64,000 nt of DNA from Desulfolutivibrio sulfoxidireducens. GTDB lineage: Bacteria; Desulfobacterota; Desulfovibrionia; Desulfovibrionales; Desulfovibrionaceae. The stretch lies in the NCBI RefSeq assembly GCF_013376475.1, contig NZ_CP045508.1:186001-250000 (forward strand), read 5' to 3'. A model generated the notes under the pieces. The model made no database searches. It had not been told where the DNA came from and saw only the letters and a list, made by a program, of their open reading frames with translations. The translations under genes and the position numbers were made by a program. Shown one piece after another: positions 36,152 through 46,677 of this stretch. The number at the start of each line of letters is the position of its first letter. Position 1 is the stretch's first letter.

Positions 36152-36912
36152 CCCGGACGGCCCTGGTCACCGGCGCGGCCCGGGGCATCGGCCTGGCCTG
36201 CGCCGCGCTGTTTCGCCGGGAGGGCTGGCGGGTCTACGGCGCGGACCTGGATCCCCCGGGCGAGGCCGGGATTTTTTCCGATTTTTGGCGCGTCGATCTG
36301 TCCCGGGACGAGGAGGCGGCGGGACTGGCCAGCAGCCTGCTCGAGCACGAAAGCGGGCTAAACTGCCTGGTCAACAACGCGGCCCTGCAGGTGGCCAAGC
36401 CCCTGGCCGAAACCACCTCCGAGGAATTTTTCGCCGTGCTGGCCACCAACCTGCACACCCCCTTCCGGTTGAGCGTGGCCCTGCTCGAGGCCCTGGCCCG
36501 ATCCCGGGGGGCCATCGTCAACATCGCCTCAGTGCACGCCCGGGCCACCTCCCGGGACATCGGGGCCTATGCGGCCAGCAAGGCCGGCCTGGTCTCCCTG
36601 ACCCGGACCATGGCCCTGGAATTCGCCCCCCTGGGCGTCCGGGCCAACGCCGTGCTGCCCGGGGCCGTGGACACGGACATGCTGCGCCGGGGCCTTGAGC
36701 GTGACCTGTTTGGCCCGGGGAGGGAGACGGACCCGGTCCGGGAATTGGCCGGACGCCATCCCCTGGGCCGTATCGGGACCCCGCTGGACATCGCCCGGGC
36801 CGTGGTCTTTCTCGCCGACCCGGAAAAGTCGTCCTTCGTGACCGGACAGGGCCTGGCGGTCGACGGCGGCTGCCTGGCGGCGTTATCCACGGAATCGGCG
36901 GTCGGTTCATGA
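36148..36912 (+). CDS. Short-chain dehydrogenase/reductase
   Basis: 254 residues from ATG 36148. It has the cofactor motif TALVTGAARGIGLACAAL, the NNA motif in LNCLVNNAALQ, the catalytic Ser in IVNIASVHA and the YAASK motif, plus the C-terminal GQGLAVDGG. The family reduces or oxidises sugars, keto groups or fatty acids. Its placement after a cytidylyltransferase and a hydroxyacid dehydrogenase recalls the PtmA/PtmB-type gene order of sialic-acid-like sugar modification in Campylobacter, but only in outline. It overlaps the next glycosyltransferase by ATGA (36909-36912). Confidence 0.88.
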   Translation: MTRTALVTGAARGIGLACAALFRREGWRVYGADLDPPGEAGIFSDFWRVDLSRDEEAAGLASSLLEHESGLNCLVNNAALQVAKPLAETTSEEFFAVLATNLHTPFRLSVALLEALARSRGAIVNIASVHARATSRDIGAYAASKAGLVSLTRTMALEFAPLGVRANAVLPGAVDTDMLRRGLERDLFGPGRETDPVRELAGRHPLGRIGTPLDIARAVVFLADPEKSSFVTGQGLAVDGGCLAALSTESAVGS

Positions 36913-37991
36913 AAACGTCCCCCCTGGTTTCCGTGGTCGTCCCGGCCCGTGACGCGGCCCGGTTCCTGCCGGACACGCTGCGAAGCGTCCTTGCCCAGGG
37001 GGGCGTGGCCCTGGAGGTGATCGTGGTCGACGACGGCTCCACGGACGACACCCCGGCCGTGCTCCGGAGGTTTTCGGACCGGATCACGGTTGTGAGCCAG
37101 GCCAACGCGGGGCAAAGCGCGGCCAGGAACGCCGGCGTTGCCCGGGCCGCCGGGCGCTTCCTGGTCTTTGTGGACGCCGACGACCTGTTTTTCCCGGGCG
37201 TGCTGCGCTCCCAACTGGAGGTCCTTCAGGCCGATCCGGCCCGGACCATGGTGGTGTGCCGCAGCCTGTTCTTCACCTCCAGCGACGCCGCCGGCGCGCC
37301 GATCCGAAGCGGGGAGTGGCGGCTTTTCCGGGAGGATCTGGACGCGCACCTGTGCCATTTCAACATCGCCCCGCCCCATGCCTTCATGGTCCGGCGCGAG
37401 GCCGTGGAGCGCGCGGGAGGCTTCGACCCGGGGCTTCGGGCCTGCGAGGATCACGACCTGTGGTTTCGGCTGGCCGTGGCCGGGCCTCCCCCGGCGGTCA
37501 ATCCCGGGGGGCTGGTGGCCTACCGCCGTCATCCGGGCGGCATGTCGCGCGATCTTGACCGGCAACGCCGCCATGACGCGATCATGCACCACCGGGTGGC
37601 CGCGACCCTTCGCGAGGTGGATTTCCCGGCCGGGGGCCGGCTGGAGGGGCTTCTCGGCTGTCTGGCCGGGTGCCTGCTGACCGCCTCGCGTCTCGAGGCC
37701 GGGCGTCCCGGGGAGGCCGGGGAGCTGATCGGCCTGGCCCGGGACGTCCTGGACCGGCTTGGGCGCGAATCCCCGCCGCCGGGGCGGGATCCGGGGACGG
37801 CGGGCTATTTTCTGCTGCGCCTGGCCGCGACCCTGCCGCGCCTGTCCGGACTGGATCAGGGGTTTTCCGAGGCCGTGCGCGAACTGCGGGCCAGGCTTGC
37901 CCGGTGCGGCGGGGCCGGTGTGGGATGGAGGGCGGCATGGGGGGCGGACCCCGAGGCCCTGGAGCGGCTGACCGCCCGACTGGTTTTTTAA
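36909..37991 (+). CDS. Family 2 glycosyltransferase
   Basis: 360 residues. Motifs are LVSVVVPARDAARFLPDTL, VDDGSTDDTPAVL, AGQSAARNAGVARAAGRFLVFVDADDLFFP (the DXD-type acidic triad), and ACEDHDLWFRLAVAG (the ED motif). The C-terminal 100 residues are helical. Donor and acceptor are unknown. The gene ends the run of overlapping plus-strand genes that begins at 34485. A 130-base gap follows before the last glycosyltransferase. Confidence 0.85.
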   Translation: MKTSPLVSVVVPARDAARFLPDTLRSVLAQGGVALEVIVVDDGSTDDTPAVLRRFSDRITVVSQANAGQSAARNAGVARAAGRFLVFVDADDLFFPGVLRSQLEVLQADPARTMVVCRSLFFTSSDAAGAPIRSGEWRLFREDLDAHLCHFNIAPPHAFMVRREAVERAGGFDPGLRACEDHDLWFRLAVAGPPPAVNPGGLVAYRRHPGGMSRDLDRQRRHDAIMHHRVAATLREVDFPAGGRLEGLLGCLAGCLLTASRLEAGRPGEAGELIGLARDVLDRLGRESPPPGRDPGTAGYFLLRLAATLPRLSGLDQGFSEAVRELRARLARCGGAGVGWRAAWGADPEALERLTARLVF

Positions 37992-38121
37992 GGCCTGGCG
38001 AGGCGAAACATCTCCGGCGATGCGTCCCGGCCCGGGGCCTGATCCCGCCAGGAACCGGCGTCGTCCCCGTGAAGGGCGCGGGTCGCCCCCGCCCGGGGAG
38101 CCGTGAGGAAGGAGTCCGTCC

Positions 38122-38943
38122 ATGGACAGGGTGTCCGTCGTGGTCCCGGCCTACAACCAAGCCCGCTATCTTCCAATATGCCTGGATTCGATCTGGTTCC
38201 AGGACTATCCGGATGTGGAGATCGTCGTGGTCGACGACGGCTCCACCGACGGCACCCGGCAGGTCCTCGACAGATACGTGGAGGACGTGGAGCGCGAACG
38301 GGCCTCCTACGCCGCGTATTATGACGCAGCCGGGGATGTCGTGAAACGGACGTGGCATCCGCGTTTCCCCCCCCGGGGACGCCGCCTGACGCGTCTGGTG
38401 CACCAGGCCAACCAGGGGCTGGGCGCGGCGCTCAATACCGGATTTGGGGCCGCGACCGGGGAGGCCTGCACCTTTCTCGCCGCCGACGACACGTTATTGC
38501 CGTCCATGGTCTCGGAACTCATGCGCGCCCTGACCCAGAGCGAGGCCGACTTCGCCTATGCCGACATGCATATCGTGGACGACGCGGGGAGGATCCTGCG
38601 GCGTTTCTCGCTGCCCGACTACAGCTTCGAGGCCTGCTTTTGCCGCTGGTATCTGTGCGGGGTGTGCAAGCTCTACTGGCGGCGGCTGCATGCCGAGCAC
38701 GGCTACTACGACCCGAAACGGGTCTCCCAGGACCACGAGATGTATCTTCGCTTCGCCATGGGCGGCGCGCGGTTCGTGCATGTCGGGAAGGTGCTGGCCA
38801 ACGTCCGCATCCATGACCGGGACAGGAAGGTGGACAACCATTCCCCGGAGAAGGAGTCGCGGCAGATCGCCGACTCCATCGAGCTTGTGCGCCTGGCCAG
38901 GGAATTTGTGGCGCGGGCCCGGGCCACGCGCGGCGTCCCGTAA
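38122..38943 (+). CDS. Family 2 glycosyltransferase
   Basis: 273 residues with AAGGAG upstream of the ATG. It has VSVVVPAYNQARYLPICLDSI, VDDGSTDGTRQVLDRY, LNTGFGAATGEACTFLAADDTLLP and QDHEMYLRFAMGGARFVHVG. Between the DDGS motif and the acceptor domain there is an unusual insertion of about 45 residues (YVEDVERERASYAAYYDAAGDV, then HPRFPPRGRRL). It is followed by a convergent sialidase-like gene with a gap of only 31 bases. Confidence 0.83.
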   Translation: MDRVSVVVPAYNQARYLPICLDSIWFQDYPDVEIVVVDDGSTDGTRQVLDRYVEDVERERASYAAYYDAAGDVVKRTWHPRFPPRGRRLTRLVHQANQGLGAALNTGFGAATGEACTFLAADDTLLPSMVSELMRALTQSEADFAYADMHIVDDAGRILRRFSLPDYSFEACFCRWYLCGVCKLYWRRLHAEHGYYDPKRVSQDHEMYLRFAMGGARFVHVGKVLANVRIHDRDRKVDNHSPEKESRQIADSIELVRLAREFVARARATRGVP

Positions 38944-38974
38944 CAGGCGAGGCCTTTGCGCATCCCGGCCGCGC

Positions 38975-41170
38975 TCACTCGGCGTCGAGGAGCAGCGTGA
39001 CGCGGCAGTCGTGTGCGACCCGGACGAGATAGGCCGCGCCGACCGAAAGTCCGCCCGGCGCGGCAAGGTCGAAGCGGGCCGCGTGTCGTCCCGTGGGGGT
39101 GAACGAGATGCCCGTCGCCGGGACCGGGCCGGGAAATGCCTGGAGGCATCCGGGGGCGCCGTCGGCCAGATGTATTCGCGGCGCCTGGGCCATGTCCTGG
39201 AACTCAAAAAGCCCTGTTATCGATGCCGGGCCTGTGGCCATGCCCATCCCCAGAGGCATGCCGGCCGAAAGGTCCACGGACTGGACGAACCGGGAGCACA
39301 AAAGCGCGTCCATATCCGGGTCCGGCGCGACGAACCGGGTGACCGGGCCGAGTTCGGCCTTCATTCCCACAAGAATCAGGTCCCAGGGCGCGTCCCGGCC
39401 CTGGCCGGCGACGCCCAGGAACACGGCGGGGGAGCGGCCGATGGTCTTGTCGGCCAGCGGGGGCGTCTGGATCGTGCCCTCGGCCATCCACACGGCCCCG
39501 GCGGCCTGTCGGCAGACCAGGGGCCGGGAGCGGGTGACGGCCTTGGCGCCGCCCTGGCCGTAGTCGACCGTGACGAAAAACCGCAAGGCCGGGGCGGTCC
39601 CGATGCCCCAGACCTGGAAGGACAGGGTCTGGTCCGCCGTGAGCCACACGTCCCGCTCCCCTTTGAGTTCCTGCCGCACCATCACGCGGTCGGCCCGGGG
39701 GGAGGCGATGCGCATCCCGTGGCGCGGGTTGAAGGGAAATATCCGGGACATCTCCGGGGCGATGTCCTCGCGGGAGACGCGCACGGGAGACGCGCCGGGC
39801 ACGACCTCGAAGCCGTCGGCCACCCGGGTTGCCGTGACCAGATCGGGAAAGTCCGTTCCCCTGGTCCACAGGTCGAAGACCGGATTTCGCAGCAGGTTCC
39901 TTCCATCCGCCAGGCGTGCCACATACCCTGGGCCGGCCGAGGGAAGCGGGCGGGTCGAGCCGATCACGATCACCGACGGCGCGCCGGCCTCGGTGCTGCC
40001 CTCGAATTCCCCGGCCGTGAATCCCCAGACATAGTCCCGTCCGATGGCGCAGCAGCGCAGGTAGCCCAGGGAACGGTCCGGCGCGGTGGCCACGACGCGG
40101 GGCTCTTTGGGGGACAGGGTCTTCGTGACGAAGACCGTTTCCGGGTCGTCCTCGAAGACCAGGAGCTGGTTCTCCTTCCCGATGGTCGCGGAAAAATCGC
40201 GCTGGAACAGGTAGAGGTGCAGCCTGCCCGCGTCGTACAGCGCATAGGGCGGGTTGCGGCCGGCCTCGATCCCGGTGTCGCGCGGCGGTGTCCAGGAGGT
40301 CATGTCCGTGGAGGTGGACAGGTACAGGTGTTTGTCGAGGTCGTTTCGCAAAAACATCAGCCATTTGCGCTCGTCGCCGACCCTGACCACGCTGGCCTCG
40401 GAAAAGCCGAGCCCGCCGGTGACGGTGGTGCCGGCCAGCCGCCAGGTGTCGCCGTTGTCCGTGGTGGTCGCCACGTGGACCCCGGTGGACGACGCGTACC
40501 CGTACACGGCGAACCCCGTGGCGTCGCGGCCGCCCACGGCCGCCGGATAGGGCAGCATGGGGCCGTAGGGAAAGATCCTGGCCCCGGAAAGGACGTCCGT
40601 GTTCACGGACCAGGTGGCCCCGCCGTCGTCGGAAAAAACGAAGTCGCAGCGTAGTGAGCCTTTTTTGCGAAGGAACACGAACAGGCCGATCCGGCCGCCG
40701 TGCATCACGGACACGCAGGCGTCGGCCAGGTCGTGGTCCGGGACCGAGTAGACGGTGTGCCGGTCGGCCCAGGTGCAGCCGCCGTCCTCGGAAACGAGCA
40801 TGTCGATGGGCGCGCCCGGGGAGGTGGCGTGGCGGTGGCCGTTTTTCACGAACGCCAGGAGATGGCCGGAGGTTTCCTCGTGAACCAGGCCGAAAAGCCA
40901 GGGGTGCTGGAGATCGTCGCCGATGGCGACCCGCATGTTTCCCGAAAGGGGACCGCGATATGCGGACGGCTCCGGGGCGGCGAGGGCTGTGTCGCTGGCG
41001 GGACTGTCCCGGATGTCCCGCGTCCGGGCCTGGGAGGGGCCGGCGTCGGGCGCTTTTTCGGTCAGGTCGGCGGCGTCCGGGGCTGCGGGCGGGGCCGCTC
41101 GGGAGGCCTCCGGGGGCGTGGCGCCCAGACACAGGGCCAGCAGGAGAACAAGGAAGGTTGCCGTGCGCAT
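38975..41170 (-). CDS. Sialidase-like exported protein with Asp-box repeats
   Basis: 731 residues from ATG 41170; the frame is open further upstream but without support. A signal peptide is clear (MRTATFLVLLLALCLGATPPEASRA). It is followed by an Ala/Pro-rich linker to about residue 70. From about 80 come Asp-box motifs, SEDGGCTW, SDDGGATW and TDNGDTW, typical of six-bladed sialidase/BNR propellers, with an arginine-rich set of candidate carboxylate binders. The C-terminal half (LLRNPVFDLWTRGTDFP) is beta-sandwich-like. I did not identify the full catalytic triad with confidence. It may cleave a sialic-acid-like sugar from a cell-surface or host glycan, and its neighbours include NeuB. It could instead be a non-enzymatic lectin. 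Confidence 0.6.
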   Translation of the reverse strand: MRTATFLVLLLALCLGATPPEASRAAPPAAPDAADLTEKAPDAGPSQARTRDIRDSPASDTALAAPEPSAYRGPLSGNMRVAIGDDLQHPWLFGLVHEETSGHLLAFVKNGHRHATSPGAPIDMLVSEDGGCTWADRHTVYSVPDHDLADACVSVMHGGRIGLFVFLRKKGSLRCDFVFSDDGGATWSVNTDVLSGARIFPYGPMLPYPAAVGGRDATGFAVYGYASSTGVHVATTTDNGDTWRLAGTTVTGGLGFSEASVVRVGDERKWLMFLRNDLDKHLYLSTSTDMTSWTPPRDTGIEAGRNPPYALYDAGRLHLYLFQRDFSATIGKENQLLVFEDDPETVFVTKTLSPKEPRVVATAPDRSLGYLRCCAIGRDYVWGFTAGEFEGSTEAGAPSVIVIGSTRPLPSAGPGYVARLADGRNLLRNPVFDLWTRGTDFPDLVTATRVADGFEVVPGASPVRVSREDIAPEMSRIFPFNPRHGMRIASPRADRVMVRQELKGERDVWLTADQTLSFQVWGIGTAPALRFFVTVDYGQGGAKAVTRSRPLVCRQAAGAVWMAEGTIQTPPLADKTIGRSPAVFLGVAGQGRDAPWDLILVGMKAELGPVTRFVAPDPDMDALLCSRFVQSVDLSAGMPLGMGMATGPASITGLFEFQDMAQAPRIHLADGAPGCLQAFPGPVPATGISFTPTGRHAARFDLAAPGGLSVGAAYLVRVAHDCRVTLLLDAE

Positions 41171-41345
41171 CGAATATCTTGTCGCACGTCGCCTTGCCGT
41201 CGTCAAAGCCCGGCCGCGGGCAAGGCCGCCATGCCCGCATCGCGTAATTTCCGGACCTCCCCAGTCAGCGCGCACGTGCCGTTTTCGCAGGCCATGCGTC
41301 CATCCTTTGTCGCGGGAGGATGGCATCCCCTCCCGGTCTTTCCCT

Positions 41346-41415
41346 CCCCCGCTCGGGCGCGGGGGGCCGTCGTGTCGCGAGGGGACCTCGCGCAGTCCCC
41401 GCGCCCGAGCGGGGG
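41346..41415 (-). terminator. Large two-tier hairpin downstream of flavodoxin
   Basis: Outer arms 41346-41364 and 41397-41415 are perfect inverse complements over 19 bp. Inside the 32-base loop sits a second 7-bp hairpin (41376-41382 with 41386-41392). It lies about 50 bases after the flavodoxin stop on the minus strand and upstream of the sialidase-like gene on the same strand. No T-run follows, so it may block exonucleases or separate transcripts. Confidence 0.65.
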
Positions 41416-41463
41416 ATCGTGTTCCGATGTGTTCCTGGCGTCCATCGCCCGATGGCTGCGGGA

Positions 41464-42767
<1,304 letters not shown>

Positions 42768-45700
42768 ATGAGCAGCAACATCACAAAAGCCGCAGATCCT
42801 TTCGCGTATGGTGGCGGCATCCACAGAGTGTTGGCTGATTTTTCAAAGGCTGCTTATTGCCTGCAAAGTTGGGAATTTCAAGTCACAAATGATGTTTCGT
42901 ATGGCGCCCTTAACGCTTACCGCGAAATATTAATACACTGGGATCCCGTAACTATCCCGGTATCTATCCCCCCCCAAAGCAACATTCCAGACATTCTCCC
43001 CGGGGTTCTCACTCAACAAATGTACAGCAATAACGCTTACATGAACGGAATATATTCATATAACAATGCTGCTGCATTTATAGCCAGATCGGGTGATTCA
43101 TTAGTGATTGGTTTTCGAGGGACTAATGACAATGGCACTACAAATGAAAGTGACCCTAGTAACGGCGCAAACCCCGATGTTGTCGATTGGACCAACATGT
43201 CGCAGCATTATTCTTATTTTAAACCGCTTATTACAGCTCTTGATGAATATGTCGCCTCTAACAAAATTTCTCATGTTTATGTCACAGGCCACAGCTTAGG
43301 CGGCGCAATGGCAAGAGCCTATATGGAAGAACACAAGGGCGATATGTATACTGCTATCACATTTGGTTCTCCTGCCTATCAAACATTTGATTTGCATGAT
43401 GACCGTATTATTCGCATCGCTTGCAAGTATGACAATGTACCCGAGTGGGCCGGGATGGCTTCATTTGACACCACCTTGGAGTTTCATGGTTACCAATGGC
43501 TTCCTGCCGATGCCGATGCGCTCCACGATATGCGAAACTATCAACTTTTAATGGATGGAATATCAGCTTATGAGTTTGACAAGCTTGTAGAATGTGCTGG
43601 CAATGAAACAGTTGGCATCCTGGTTGGTGGCAACGTTCTGCAACCATCAAATCTCACCAATGCTGACCTGAATTATAATGGAAGTACCATAGACGGTGAA
43701 ATCGATAATTTTTATGCATTATATAACAATGATATCATTACAAACTATGAATCAATTTTCGGTTGCCAAGTAATGTTGGGAGGGAATGGCGACGATACAC
43801 TCAAAGGAAGGTCATTATCAGAATTTATATTTGGAGGCGAAGGAAATGACAGCATTTTGGGATATACTGGCGACGACACTCTTGATGGAGGGCTTGGGGA
43901 TGATGTCTTAAACGGTCAGTCTGGAAATGATTCTGTCAATTATGAATGGTTGATTTCTTTACTTGTCGTCGACATTTCTCAGACTTCGCCCCAGGATACT
44001 GGAGCCGGTGTAGATACTCTTGTTAGCATCGAAAATATCATCGGAGGCAGTGGCGGAAACAAATTGACAGGGAGCTCCGCAGCCAATTGCCTTTCCGGAG
44101 GCAAAGGAAATGATACCCTTATCGGCGGGGCAGGAAACGACACCTTGGTCGCTGGCCTCGGCGTCGACGTCTTGTATGGCGGATCAGGGGTTGACACCGC
44201 GTCCTATGAGGGAGTCACGACCCCAATTACTGTGAATCTTGGCTTGGCTGGGGGTTTGATCAAAGCCGCTTCAGCCGCAGACACCCTTTCGAGCATTGAG
44301 AACGTGACCGGTGGCAGCGGGGGAGACTCGCTGACGGGTAATTCATCGGCCAACGTGCTTTCCGGCGGAGCGGGTAGCGACACCCTTTCGGGAGGGGCGG
44401 GCAACGACGCGCTCCTTGGCGGTTCCGGCTCAGACACCGCGACATACTCCGATGCCACAGCCGCGATCAGGGTGAACCTGGGCGTGGCCACGGCCCAGAA
44501 CACCGGCGGGGCGGGCACGGACACCCTTTCGAGCATCGAAAACGTGACCGGCAGCAGCGGCGGCGACAAGCTGACCGGAAACTCGTCAGCCAATGGGCTC
44601 TCCGGCGGCAAGGGCAACGACAGACTCACGGGCGGTGCCGGCAACGACACCCTCTCCGGCGGCCTTGGCAATGATACTCTCTCGGGCGGTTCGGGCACGG
44701 ACACCGCGACCTACGCCGACGCCACAGCCGCGATCAGGGTGAACCTGGGAACGACCTCGGCCCAGAACACCAGCGGGGCGGGAACGGACACCCTGTCGAG
44801 CATCGAGAACGTGATCGGCAGCAGCGGCAGCGACAAGCTGACCGGCAATTTGTCGGCCAATGTGCTCTCCGGCGGCAAGGGCAACGACAGGCTCACGGCC
44901 GGAGCCGGCAACGACACCCTCTCCGGCGGCCTTGGCAATGATACTCTCTCGGGCGGTTCGGGCACGGACACCGCGACCTACGCCGACGCCACGGCCGCGA
45001 TCAGGGTGAATCTGGGGTCGGCTTCGGCCCAGAACACCGGCGGAGCGGGCACGGACACCCTGTCGAGCATCGAGAACGTGATCGGCGGCAGCGGCAGCGA
45101 CACGCTGACCGGCAATTCGTCTTCCAATGTGCTCTCCGGCGGCACGGGTAACGACAAACTCACGGCCGGCGCGGGCAATGACCGCCTCTCAGGGGGCAAG
45201 GGCAACGACACCCTTATCGGCGGCACCGGCTCCGACACCGCAACCTACTCCGACGCCACAGCCGCGATCCGGGTGAACCTGGGGTCGACCACGGCCCAGA
45301 ACACCGGCGGCGCGGGCACGGACACCCTGTCGGGCATCGAGAACGTGACCGGCGGCAGCGGCAGCGACACGCTGACCGGCAATTCCTCGGCCAACGTGCT
45401 TTCGGGCGGCTCCGGTAACGACACGCTCACGGCCGGCGCGGGCAACGACACCCTCTCCGGCGGCCTTGGCAACGATACGCTGTCCGGCGGTTCGGGCACG
45501 GATACCGTGACCTACTCCTTTGCGACCACGGCGGTCACGGTGAACCTGGGGCTGACCACGGCCCAGAAGACGGGCGGTGGCGGCACGGACACCCTGTCGG
45601 GCCTGGAGAACGTGACCGGCGGCTCCGGCAATGACGTCCTGACCGGCACGTCCGGCGCCAACATCCTGGCCGGCGGCGCGGGCAACGACCGCCTTGCCGG

Positions 45701-46628
45701 CGGGAAGGGAAATGACACCCTTATCGGCGGCACCGGCTCCGACACCGCGACCTACGCTGACGCCACGGCCGCGATCCGGGTGAACCTTGGGTCGACCACG
45801 GCCCAGAACACCGGCGGCGCGGGCACGGACACCCTGTCAAGCATCGAGAACGTGACCGGCGGCAGCGGCAGCGACACACTGACCGGCAATTCCTCGGCCA
45901 ACGTGCTCTCCGGCGGCGCGGGCAACGACACGCTCACGGCCGGGGCCGGCAACGACACCCTCTCCGGCGGCCTTGGCAACGATATTCTCTCGGGCGGTTC
46001 GGGTACGGATACCGCGACCTATGCCTCGGCCACCACGGCGGTGACGGTGAACCTGGGGCTGACCACGGCCCAGAATACGGGCGGCGGCGGCACGGACACC
46101 CTGTCGGGCATCGAGAACGTGACCGGCGGCTCCGGCAACGACGTCCTGACCGGCACGTCCGGCGCCAACGTCCTGGCCGGCGGCGACGGCAGGGACAAGC
46201 TCTCGGGCGGGGCCGGAAACGACTCGCTTCTTGGCGGGGCCGGCAACGATACGTTACTGGGCGGCGCGGGCAACGACACGCTCACCGGTGGCACCGGCTC
46301 CGACACCCTGACCGGCGGCACCGGCGCGGACAGGTACGTGTACACCGCAACCTCGCAGAGCGGCAGCGGCAGCGCCCGGGACACCATCACGGACTTCTCG
46401 GCCAGCCAGGGCGATCGTATTTCCCTGTCCGAAATCGACGCCAATACGACAAAGTCCGGCAATCAGGCCTTCACCTACATCGGATCGTCGACCTTCACGG
46501 GTATCGCCGGGCAGCTATCGTATTCCGGCGGCATCCTGTCTGCCGATGTAAACGGCGACAGGGCTTCTGATTTTCAAATACGCCTGTCAAACAATCCGAC
46601 TCTGAGTGCCGCATCCTTCGATTTGTAA
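42768..46628 (+). CDS. RTX-family lipase: class 3 lipase domain fused to RTX repeats
   Basis: 1286 residues from ATG 42768 (AAGGA upstream); the in-frame TTG at 42741 is less likely. The N-terminal region of about 350 residues has a class 3 lipase pattern: LVIGFRGTNDNG and the nucleophile elbow GHSLGG (Ser176) with HVYVT before it. Later ITFGSPAYQTFD and ALHDMRNY supply candidate Asp and His. From about 360 onward there are many GGxGxDxLx calcium-binding nonapeptides, interrupted by beta-strand spacers in about 89-residue units. The last 130 residues (YVYTATSQSGSGSARDTITDFS) are a serralysin-type C-terminal domain, consistent with type I secretion. The first ~1.4 kb is markedly AT-rich, about 37% GC by hand count in 43201-43260, against 75% in 45301-45360. 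Confidence 0.88.
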   Translation: MSSNITKAADPFAYGGGIHRVLADFSKAAYCLQSWEFQVTNDVSYGALNAYREILIHWDPVTIPVSIPPQSNIPDILPGVLTQQMYSNNAYMNGIYSYNNAAAFIARSGDSLVIGFRGTNDNGTTNESDPSNGANPDVVDWTNMSQHYSYFKPLITALDEYVASNKISHVYVTGHSLGGAMARAYMEEHKGDMYTAITFGSPAYQTFDLHDDRIIRIACKYDNVPEWAGMASFDTTLEFHGYQWLPADADALHDMRNYQLLMDGISAYEFDKLVECAGNETVGILVGGNVLQPSNLTNADLNYNGSTIDGEIDNFYALYNNDIITNYESIFGCQVMLGGNGDDTLKGRSLSEFIFGGEGNDSILGYTGDDTLDGGLGDDVLNGQSGNDSVNYEWLISLLVVDISQTSPQDTGAGVDTLVSIENIIGGSGGNKLTGSSAANCLSGGKGNDTLIGGAGNDTLVAGLGVDVLYGGSGVDTASYEGVTTPITVNLGLAGGLIKAASAADTLSSIENVTGGSGGDSLTGNSSANVLSGGAGSDTLSGGAGNDALLGGSGSDTATYSDATAAIRVNLGVATAQNTGGAGTDTLSSIENVTGSSGGDKLTGNSSANGLSGGKGNDRLTGGAGNDTLSGGLGNDTLSGGSGTDTATYADATAAIRVNLGTTSAQNTSGAGTDTLSSIENVIGSSGSDKLTGNLSANVLSGGKGNDRLTAGAGNDTLSGGLGNDTLSGGSGTDTATYADATAAIRVNLGSASAQNTGGAGTDTLSSIENVIGGSGSDTLTGNSSSNVLSGGTGNDKLTAGAGNDRLSGGKGNDTLIGGTGSDTATYSDATAAIRVNLGSTTAQNTGGAGTDTLSGIENVTGGSGSDTLTGNSSANVLSGGSGNDTLTAGAGNDTLSGGLGNDTLSGGSGTDTVTYSFATTAVTVNLGLTTAQKTGGGGTDTLSGLENVTGGSGNDVLTGTSGANILAGGAGNDRLAGGKGNDTLIGGTGSDTATYADATAAIRVNLGSTTAQNTGGAGTDTLSSIENVTGGSGSDTLTGNSSANVLSGGAGNDTLTAGAGNDTLSGGLGNDILSGGSGTDTATYASATTAVTVNLGLTTAQNTGGGGTDTLSGIENVTGGSGNDVLTGTSGANVLAGGDGRDKLSGGAGNDSLLGGAGNDTLLGGAGNDTLTGGTGSDTLTGGTGADRYVYTATSQSGSGSARDTITDFSASQGDRISLSEIDANTTKSGNQAFTYIGSSTFTGIAGQLSYSGGILSADVNGDRASDFQIRLSNNPTLSAASFDL
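44667..45623 (+). repeat. 957-bp block repeated at 49450-50406, first copy
   Basis: Compared base by base with the second RTX gene at an offset of 4783, the two blocks differ at a single position, 45023 (T) against 49806 (C). Beyond 45623 similarity continues but with several differences. The block covers more than three 267-base RTX units. Such near-identity over 957 bases points to recent duplication or gene conversion. Confidence 0.95.
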
Positions 46629-46677
46629 TCCGTTTTGCTGAAAGGACGATTATTCCCAATGAATTTGAGGAGGGATC

